Assembly (NCBI RefSeq): GCF_016921115.1
Contig: NZ_JAFFZS010000016.1
Coordinates: 1 to 64,000, forward strand
Direction: 5' to 3'
DNA: 64,000 bases
From: Streptomyces actuosus
GTDB taxonomy: Bacteria; Actinomycetota; Actinomycetes; Streptomycetales; Streptomycetaceae
Positions 1-7,200 of this stretch are shown here, piece after piece. How positions within the stretch are numbered: the stretch's first letter is position 1; each line of letters opens with the position of its first letter. Made by a program: the position numbers and the translations under genes. The notes beneath the pieces were generated by a model. It searched no databases and was not told the DNA's origin. It worked only from the letters and a program-made list of their open reading frames with translations.

Positions 1-5
1 CATAG

Positions 6-126
6 TGTTTCGGTGGTCATAGCGTGAGGGAAACGCCCGGTTACATTCCGAACCCGGAAGCTAAGCCTTACAGCGCCGATGGTACTGCAGGGGGGACCCT
101 GTGGGAGAGTAGGACGCCGCCGAACA
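6..126 (+). rRNA. rrf: 5S ribosomal RNA
   Basis: The first 126 bases read as a typical actinobacterial 5S rRNA. The conserved central block CCGAACCCGGAAGCTAAGC is present, and the 3' CCGCCGAA pairs with the 5' TTCGGTGG to close helix I. The gene is the last member of a 16S-23S-5S operon whose other genes lie to the left of the window. The exact ends are judged from the helix I pairing and could be off by a few bases. Confidence 0.96.
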
Positions 127-133
127 ATCATTC

Positions 134-180
134 AAAGGGTTGGGCCCGGAACTTCGGTTCCGGGCCCAACCCTTTTCTTT
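134..180 (+). terminator. rho-independent terminator of the rRNA operon
   Basis: A perfect 19-bp stem (134-152 with 157-175) closes on a TTCG tetraloop and is followed by a T-rich run (TTTTCTTTTTT). It begins 8 bases after the 5S gene and is an unusually strong terminator for this GC-rich genome, as expected for an rRNA operon. Confidence 0.95.
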
Positions 181-224
181 TTTCCGTCACTTGACGTTCA
201 CGTTGCGCACGCAGCATCAGCGCC

Positions 225-902
225 ATGGGTGCTGCTGCAATACTCAGGGCCGCCGGAGTCGGCATCGGTGACGAGGTCGTGGTGCCGGCCTTCGGCAACC
301 AGGACGTCGCCGAAGCGGTGACCCTGGTCGGAGCGCTACCGGTGTTCGCCGACATAGACCCGGTGACGTACTGCCTCGATCCGTTCGCGGTCGAGGCGGC
401 CGTAACTCCGCGCACCGCGGCCGTCGTTGCCGTCCATCGCTTCGGGCGGCCGGCGGACACCGGGCGGCTGCGTGGCGTGGGACGGCGGCACGGGCTGCTG
501 GTCCTGGAACAGGCCGACTCCGAGGCGCCGTACACCGAGGTCGCGCAGCGGCGGCAGCGGGCGGCCTACCTCGACGGCAGACTGCGGGGCGTGCGGACAC
601 CGGACGGGGGCGACGGCCACACCTACCAGCAGTACGTCGTACGCGTGCCCGGAAACGGCAGGCCGGACCGGGACGCCTTCGCACTGGCCGTACGGGCCAG
701 GGGAGTCGACTGCAGGGTGCCCGTCAAGACGCCCGTGCATCGCCTGCCGGAGTTCCGCCGCTGCGTGTCCCTGCCCGAGACGGAGCGCGCCGCGGACGAG
801 ACCCTCGCACTGCCCGTGGATTCGGCACTGACGAAGCGGGACATGCAGCGGATCGTGGCCGCCTGCAACTCCCTGGGCGGACTGCTCCGGCCGGCCGTCT
901 GA
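225..902 (+). CDS. truncated DegT/DnrJ/EryC1/StrS aminotransferase-like protein
   Basis: The 225-aa product begins inside the DegT-type fold. GVGIGDEVVVPAF and LPVFADIDPVTY correspond to the PLP-cofactor domain, but the glycine-rich segment that should precede them is missing. After LLVLEQADSEAP the protein jumps to the C-terminal substrate domain (YQQYVVRVPG...). The segment that would carry the Schiff-base lysine (SFxxxK) is therefore absent. Family members are usually about 370-400 aa. The only in-frame ATG is at 225, because a TGA lies at 192-194. Without the lysine it is unlikely to be an active aminotransferase. It may be a retained remnant, a non-catalytic protein or a pseudogene. There is no clear ribosome-binding site, and it starts only 45 bases past the rRNA terminator. 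Confidence 0.6.
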   Translation: MGAAAILRAAGVGIGDEVVVPAFGNQDVAEAVTLVGALPVFADIDPVTYCLDPFAVEAAVTPRTAAVVAVHRFGRPADTGRLRGVGRRHGLLVLEQADSEAPYTEVAQRRQRAAYLDGRLRGVRTPDGGDGHTYQQYVVRVPGNGRPDRDAFALAVRARGVDCRVPVKTPVHRLPEFRRCVSLPETERAADETLALPVDSALTKRDMQRIVAACNSLGGLLRPAV

Positions 903-941
903 GCCTCCCCCAACAAGCCCCGAACGGGCGCCGGAACGCAT

Positions 942-971
942 TTGGGAACTCGGCTCCGGTCGGGGTACGAT
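942..971 (+). promoter_or_regulatory. candidate tRNA-Thr promoter
   Basis: TTGGGA (942-947) and TACGAT (966-971) are separated by 18 bases and lie about 40 bases before the mature tRNA. This fits a vegetative sigma-70-type promoter. It is inferred from spacing and sequence only. Confidence 0.4.
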
Positions 972-1010
972 CTAATTCGTTGCCGCGAGGGAAGCCTCGA
1001 AAAGCGACAA

Positions 1011-1086
1011 GCCCCTATAGCTCAGTCGGCAGAGCGTCTCCATGGTAAGGAGAAGGTCAACGGTTCGATTCCGTTTGGGGGCTCCA
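1011..1086 (+). tRNA. tRNA-Thr (anticodon GGT)
   Basis: A full cloverleaf can be drawn. The acceptor stem is GCCCCTA with TGGGGGC, the D-loop is AGCTCAGTCGGCAGAGC, and the anticodon stem TCTCC/GGAGA encloses loop ATGGTAA with anticodon GGT. The T-arm has GGTTCGATTCC. The terminal CCA (1084-1086) is encoded. The gene stands alone between the DegT-like gene and osaC. Confidence 0.97.
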
Positions 1087-1089
1087 TCA

Positions 1090-1125
1090 GAAAGGCCCCT
1101 CGCCCAACGGGCGGGGGGCCTTTCG
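1090..1125 (+). terminator. bidirectional terminator between tRNA-Thr and osaC
   Basis: GAAAGGCCCC (1090-1099) pairs with GGGGCCTTTC (1115-1124) around an internal CGCCC/GGGCG helix. The hairpin starts 4 bases after the tRNA CCA and ends 20 bases before the osaC stop codon on the opposite strand. It can therefore serve both converging transcripts. Confidence 0.8.
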
Positions 1126-1144
1126 TGTTCCGGCCTTCGCCGTC

Positions 1145-3901
1145 TCAGTCCTTGTGCAGCTCGGGCACCCGCATGGCCAGGATCGCCATGTCGTCGGACG
1201 GCGCGTCGGAGGCGAAGCGCTCGACCGCGCGCATGATGCGCGCCGCCACGGCACCCGCCGTCAGGCCCGTGCAGGTGGTCAGGACGTCGGCCAGACCGTC
1301 GTCGCCGAGCATGCGGGTGCCCTCCCGGCGCTCCGTGACACCGTCCGTCACGCACAGCAGGACATCCCCCGGATCCAGGGTGACCGTCTGCTCGTACAAC
1401 TCCAGGTCCTCCATGACACCGAGCAGCGGCTGCGGCTCGGCCGCGGCCTCGACCGTGCCGTCCTGACGCAGACGGAGCGGCAGCGGATGACCGGCGCAGA
1501 CCACCTTCAGCTCCGCACCGCCGTCCTCCTGCGGGCGCATCTCCCCGTACAGGAGCGTCAGGAAGCGGCTGCGGGCGCCCTCGTCGAGAATGGCCGAGTT
1601 CAGCCGCTCCAGGACGGCCGGACCGCTCAGACCCTCGCGGGCGAGCAGACGCAGGGCATGCCGGGCCAGGCCCGTCACCGCCGCCGCGTTCGGGCCCGTA
1701 CCGCAGACGTCGCCGATGGCGAAGCCGTATGCCCCGTCGCTGATGGGGAAGAGGTCGTAGAAGTCACCGCCGACCTCGTTGCCCTCGCCCGCGGCGCGGT
1801 AGATGACCTCGACCTCGACGCCGTCGATCTCGGGCAGTTCGGGCGGGAGGAGACTGCGCTGGAGGGACTGGCTGATGGCCGTGCGCTCCGAGTACAGCCG
1901 GGCGTTGTCCAGGGCCAGGGCGGCCCGTCGGCTGAGGTCCTCGGCCAGCTCCAGGATCTCCTGGCGGAAGTGCTCCTCCGTCGGCTTGCCCAGCGTGAGC
2001 ATGCCGATGACGCGGTTGCGGGCGACCAGGGGCAGCACCACCGTCTCCCCGCCCACCGCCGAGGCCACGGCGAGGGTCGGACCCATGGCGGAGGCGACCT
2101 GATGGGTCGGTCCGCCGCTGAGGCCCAGGCTCCGCATCGAGCTGCGCAGCGCGGACTGGTGGGCCGTTTCGCCGGGAAGACCCCACACACGGGCACCGGG
2201 AGTGGGCACCGGGTCCGGCGGGGGGATCTTCGACAGCAACGACTTGATGCCGTCGATGAGTTCCTCGTCCTCGTGCAGGACGTACGAGAGATAGGGATCG
2301 GAGGCCTGGTCGGCGATCGTGTAGACGGCGCACCACGTCGCCAGCGTGGGGACCGTCATCTGGGCCATGAGAGCGAGGGTCTGATCCCGGTCGAGGGTTC
2401 CGGCCAGCAGGTCGGAGGCCTCGACGAGGAAGCTCAGCGATCCGCGGCGCAGTCGCTCCAGCTCGCCGAGGCGGGCCGACTCCACGGCGAGCGCGATGCG
2501 GTCTGCGGCGAACTGCAGGCGCAGCGCCTCCTCGTTGGAGTACCGGCCCGGTGCCTCGGCGGCGACGCCGAGGGAGCCGGTGAGGCGTCCCTCGACCTTG
2601 AGCGGAACGGTGACCACCGAGCGCATGCCGGTGGTGTTGAGCAGCGGCACGGCACCGGGGACGGCGGACAGGTCCTCGTGGACGGCTGGCATGCGGGCCG
2701 AGCCGTAGCGGCCGGGGCCCGCCTCGACGGGCACGCGCGCGAAGCGCTGGCGTGCGGAGGGCAGACCGGTGGAGGCACGGACCTCCAGCTCCGTCTCGTC
2801 GTCGGTGGCGAGGAGCAGGAAGGCGGAGTCGCCGTCGAGCATGTCGCGGGCGCGTTCGACGGTGCGCTGGAGGAGCCCGTCGAGGTCGTCGGGGGCCGGC
2901 GAGCCGATGAACGTCTCGAACGGGTCGGAGTTCTGGCCGTCGCCCGAACCGGCCGCGTCGCCGGCGGGCGCGCGCAGGGGTGTCTGGAGCACGGCGCGTT
3001 CGTGCTCGCGCACCAGGAGGCAGACCGTGGACGGTTCGCCGCCGGTGTCGCGGACGCGCAGGTGGGAGGCGTACACGGGAGTCACGCGGCCGTTCGCGTC
3101 GCGGATGCCGTAACTGCCCTCCCAGCGGGAGAGCCGGAGTGCCTCCGCGATGCCGGTGCCGGTGCCCGGCGTGTGCGGCCAGGCGGCGAGATCGGTGAGC
3201 GGCTTGCCGGTGACCTGGTCGGCGGCGTAGCCGAAGAGCTCCTCCGCGTCCTCGTTCCAGGCGCTGATGGCGGCGGTGCGGTCGATCTGGACGACGGCGA
3301 CGCGGACCCTGCCGTCGGCCAGCGGCAGCAGTTCCGCGGGCAGGGCCGGGCCGGCGGCGCGCGTGCCCACCGGGCGTTCGGGGAGAGCCAGTTGGAACCA
3401 CACGTTCTTGTGGGTCGGCGTGTACTCCACACCCCAGCGACCGGCCAGTGCCGCGCACAGCTGGAGGCCGCGTCCGCCCTCGCGGTCCGGGCTGCCCATG
3501 TTCACGGCGGCGCCCTGGAGGGGGACCTCGCGCTCCGGGTAGCGGTCCGAGACCTCGATGCGGACGCCGTCGTCGGAGCGCAGGCACAGCAGGTCGGCCT
3601 GGGTGCCGGCGTGCACCACGGCGTTGGTGACCAGCTCACTGGTCAGCACCACGGCGTCGTCGACGATGTCGGCGAAGCCCCAGCCCTGCAGGGTGTCGCG
3701 GACGAAGGAGCGGGCGGTGGCGACCGAGCGCCCCACGGGCTCGAAGCTGGCAGCCGCGCGCGCGGTGATCACAGAACTCCTCGGCCGGTCGTCGACGTGC
3801 TGGGCTGCCCGGTCGCCGGGCCCGCGCCGCTGGTGCGGCGGGCGGGCGCCCGTCGGCCGGGGGTCCGGGGGCTGTCCCCCGGGGATCAGTCCGGTGGTCA
3901 T
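1145..3901 (-). CDS. osaC: OsaC: RsbW-like kinase / PAS / GAF / PP2C multidomain stress regulator
   Basis: The 918-aa soluble protein has an RsbW/SpoIIAB-type ATPase domain at about residues 45-175 (ELVTNAVVHAG, then DREGGRGLQLCAALA). A PAS domain follows at about 190-310, two GAF domains at about 340-490 and 500-670, and a C-terminal SpoIIE/RsbU-type PP2C phosphatase from about 690 (GGDFYDLF, GDVCGTGPNAAAVT, CVTDGVTE). This architecture and its divergent position next to osaA match S. coelicolor OsaC, reported to bind sigma factor SigB through its kinase domain and to restore the basal state after osmotic stress. The ATG at 3901 has a good GGAGGGG ribosome-binding site. It converges on the tRNA terminator. 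Confidence 0.9.
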   Translation of the reverse strand: MTTGLIPGGQPPDPRPTGARPPHQRRGPGDRAAQHVDDRPRSSVITARAAASFEPVGRSVATARSFVRDTLQGWGFADIVDDAVVLTSELVTNAVVHAGTQADLLCLRSDDGVRIEVSDRYPEREVPLQGAAVNMGSPDREGGRGLQLCAALAGRWGVEYTPTHKNVWFQLALPERPVGTRAAGPALPAELLPLADGRVRVAVVQIDRTAAISAWNEDAEELFGYAADQVTGKPLTDLAAWPHTPGTGTGIAEALRLSRWEGSYGIRDANGRVTPVYASHLRVRDTGGEPSTVCLLVREHERAVLQTPLRAPAGDAAGSGDGQNSDPFETFIGSPAPDDLDGLLQRTVERARDMLDGDSAFLLLATDDETELEVRASTGLPSARQRFARVPVEAGPGRYGSARMPAVHEDLSAVPGAVPLLNTTGMRSVVTVPLKVEGRLTGSLGVAAEAPGRYSNEEALRLQFAADRIALAVESARLGELERLRRGSLSFLVEASDLLAGTLDRDQTLALMAQMTVPTLATWCAVYTIADQASDPYLSYVLHEDEELIDGIKSLLSKIPPPDPVPTPGARVWGLPGETAHQSALRSSMRSLGLSGGPTHQVASAMGPTLAVASAVGGETVVLPLVARNRVIGMLTLGKPTEEHFRQEILELAEDLSRRAALALDNARLYSERTAISQSLQRSLLPPELPEIDGVEVEVIYRAAGEGNEVGGDFYDLFPISDGAYGFAIGDVCGTGPNAAAVTGLARHALRLLAREGLSGPAVLERLNSAILDEGARSRFLTLLYGEMRPQEDGGAELKVVCAGHPLPLRLRQDGTVEAAAEPQPLLGVMEDLELYEQTVTLDPGDVLLCVTDGVTERREGTRMLGDDGLADVLTTCTGLTAGAVAARIMRAVERFASDAPSDDMAILAMRVPELHKD

Positions 3902-4293
3902 GTGTGCGGCCGCCCCTCCGATGCCCGCTCGTACTCGTGCCTCCGCCCATGCCGGACGGACCGGTGCGGCTGGACAGCCGCATGCAAGGTTACTTACCTT
4001 CCCCGTCCATGCGGATGCCGGTCACCAGTGTTTCCGCCCGGAGGGCGTGCGGACGATGTGCGAAGCTGCCGAACTGTTATGGCCTGGTTCGGCAAGGGTG
4101 AAACACTGGGCAGGCTTCTGGTGAAGGTCCGGGCAGGCCGAGTGTCATCCGCGCACGGAGGGCGGCAACCCTTTCGTGTGACCCGGTGGCGTCGGGCGGA
4201 CATGGACGACGATGTCTGATACGCCGGGCGAGCGGTACCCGGTACGGCACCACGAGCACAGCAGTGACGGTCGACCCTTGCGGGAGGGACACA
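3902..4293. promoter_or_regulatory. divergent osaC-osaA promoter region
   Basis: The 392-bp region between the divergent osaC and osaA starts contains no convincing gene. It includes an exact inverted repeat AAGGT-TACTT-ACCTT at 3986-4000, about 85 bases upstream of osaC, the only locally AT-rich palindrome seen here. It may be an operator or promoter element. Promoters for both osmotic-stress genes should lie in this stretch. Confidence 0.45.
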
Positions 4294-7200
4294 GTGGAGT
4301 CTGGCGCAGCGGCGCGGGATACGAAGACGCGCGCGAAAGGCGGACACTCCCCAAGCAACCAGCGCAATCCACGCAATGGGACCACGACGGTGGACACGGC
4401 CGCGCTGAACCGGCTGCTGGCTGCGCTCGCGGCCATGCGGGACGGAAACTTCCGCAAGCGGCTGACGGTGTCCGGCGACGGCGTGATGTCGGAGATCGCG
4501 GCGGTCTTCAACGAGGTGGCCGACCGCAATCTGCACCTGACGGGCGAGCTGTCACGGGTACGGCGCATGGTGGGGCGTGAGGGAAAACTCACGGAACGGC
4601 TGGAGACGGGGGCCTGCGAGGGCTCCTGGGCGGCGGCCATCGACCATTCCAACGCCCTGGTCGACGACCTCGTGCGGCCGGTCTCCGAGGTCAGCCGGGT
4701 CCTGTCGGCCGTCGCGGAGGGCGAGCTGTCGCCGCGCATGGAGCTGCGGACGCTCGCCCCGGAGGGGTCGGGGCACCCGCTGCGCGGCGAGTTCCTCAAG
4801 GTCGCCCGGACGGTCAACAACCTCGTCGACCAGCTGTCGACCTTCACCGACGAGGTCACCCGCGTGGCCAGCGAGGTGGGTACCGAGGGCAAGCTGGGCG
4901 GGCAGGCACGCGTGCGTGGCCTGTCGGGCTCGTGGAAGGACCTGACGGACTCCGTCAACACGATGGCGTCCCGGCTCACCGCCCAGGTGCGCGACATCGC
5001 GCTGGTGACCACGGCGGTCGCCAAGGGCGATCTGTCACGCAAGGTGACCGTGCATGTCGCCGGCGAGATGCTGGAGCTGAAGAACACCGTCAACACGATG
5101 GTCGACCAGCTCTCGGCGTTCTCCTCGGAGGTGACCCGTGTCGCCCGCGAGGTGGGCACCGAGGGCATCCTGGGCGGCCAGGCGCAGGTGCCGGGGGTGG
5201 ACGGGGTCTGGAAGGAGCTGACCGACTCCGTCAACACCATGGCGGGGAACCTGACGGCCCAGGTGCGGGGGATCTCCGAGGTGACGACGGCGGTCGCCAA
5301 CGGTGACCTGTCGCGCAAGGTGACCGTCCCGGCGCGCGGCGAGGTCGCGCAGCTCGCCGACACGATCAACCAGATGACCGAGACGCTGCGGATCTTCGCC
5401 GACGAGGTCACCCGCGTGGCCAACGAGGTCGGTGCCGAGGGCCGGCTCGGCGGGCAGGCGAACGTGCCGGGCGCGGCGGGGACGTGGAAGGACCTGACGG
5501 ACTCCGTCAACACGGTCTTCCGGAACCTGACGACCCAGGTGCGGGACATCGCCGCGGTGACGACGGCGGTGGCCAACGGCGACCTGTCGCAGAAGGTCAC
5601 CGTGGACGTCGCGGGCGAGATGCTGGAGCTGAAGAACACCGTCAACGGGATGGTGGACCAGCTGTCGGCGTTCGGTGCCGAGGTCACGCGCGTGGCGCGG
5701 GAGGTCGGGGTCGAGGGCGAGCTGGGCGGCCAGGCCCAGGTGTCCGGCGCGGCGGGGACGTGGAAGGACCTGACGGACTCCGTCAACACGGCGTTCCGCA
5801 ACCTGACCGGCCAGGTGAGGAACATCGCGCAGGTGACGACGGCGGTGGCCAACGGCGACCTGTCGCAGAAGGTCACCGTGGACGTCTCCGGCGAGATGCT
5901 CCAGCTGAAGAACACCGTGAACACGATGGTGGACCAGCTGTCGTCCTTCGCCGACCAGGTCACGCGGATGGCCCGGGACGTGGGGACGGAGGGCCGGCTG
6001 GGCGGCCAGGCCCGTGTGGACGGGGTGTCGGGCACCTGGAAGGAGCTCACCGACTCCGTCAACTTCATGGCCGGCAACCTCACCTCCCAGGTGCGGCAGA
6101 TCGCCCAGGTGACGACCGCGGTGGCCCGCGGCGACCTCTCGCAGAAGATCGACGTCGACGCGCGCGGCGAGATCCTCGAACTGAAGAACACCATCAACAC
6201 GATGGTCGACCAGCTCTCCGCCTTCGCCGACCAGGTGACCCGTGTGGCCCGCGAGGTGGGCACCGACGGACGCCTCGGCGGCCAGGCCCAGGTGCCCGGC
6301 GTGGCGGGCGTGTGGCGTGACCTGACCGACTCCGTGAACGGGATGGCGGGAAACCTCACCGCGCAGGTCCGCAACATCGCGCAGGTCGCCACCGCGGTGG
6401 CACGCGGCGACCTGTCCCAGAAGATCACCGTGGACGCGCGCGGGGAGATCCTGGAGCTGAAGAACACGCTGAACACGATGGTGGACCAGCTGTCGTCGTT
6501 CGCCCAGGAGGTCACGCGCGTGGCCCGTGAGGTGGGCACCGAGGGCATCCTGGGCGGTCAGGCCGAGGTGCAGGGGGTCTCCGGCACCTGGAAGGACCTC
6601 ACGCAGTCCGTGAACGGCATGGCCAACAACCTGACCCTCCAGGTGCGCTCCATCGCCGAGGTCACCACCGCGGTCGCCAAGGGCGACCTGTCGAAGAAGA
6701 TCACCGTCGACGCCAAGGGCGAGATCCTCGAACTCGTCACCACGGTGAACACGATGGTGGACCAGCTCTCGTCGTTCGCCGAGCAGGTCACGCGTGTGGC
6801 CCGTGAGGTGGGCACCGAGGGCATCCTGGGTGGCCAGGCGCACGTGCCGGGCGTCACCGGCATCTGGAAGGACCTCAGCGACAACGTCAACCTGATGGCC
6901 AAGAACCTGACCACGCAGGTGCGCAACATCTCCCAGGTGTCGGCCGCGGTCGCCAACGGTGACCTGACCCGCCAGGTCACCATCGAGGCGCGCGGCGAGG
7001 TCGCGCAGCTCGCCGACACCATCAACACGATGGTCAAGACGCTGAGCTCGTTCGCCGAGCAGGTCACCAAGGTGGCCCGCGAGGTGGGCACGGACGGCAT
7101 TCTCGGCGGTCAGGCCCAGGTCCCGGGCGTGGCAGGCACGTGGAAGGACCTCACCGAGTCGGTGAACCAGATGGCGTCCAACCTGACCGGTCAGGTGCGC

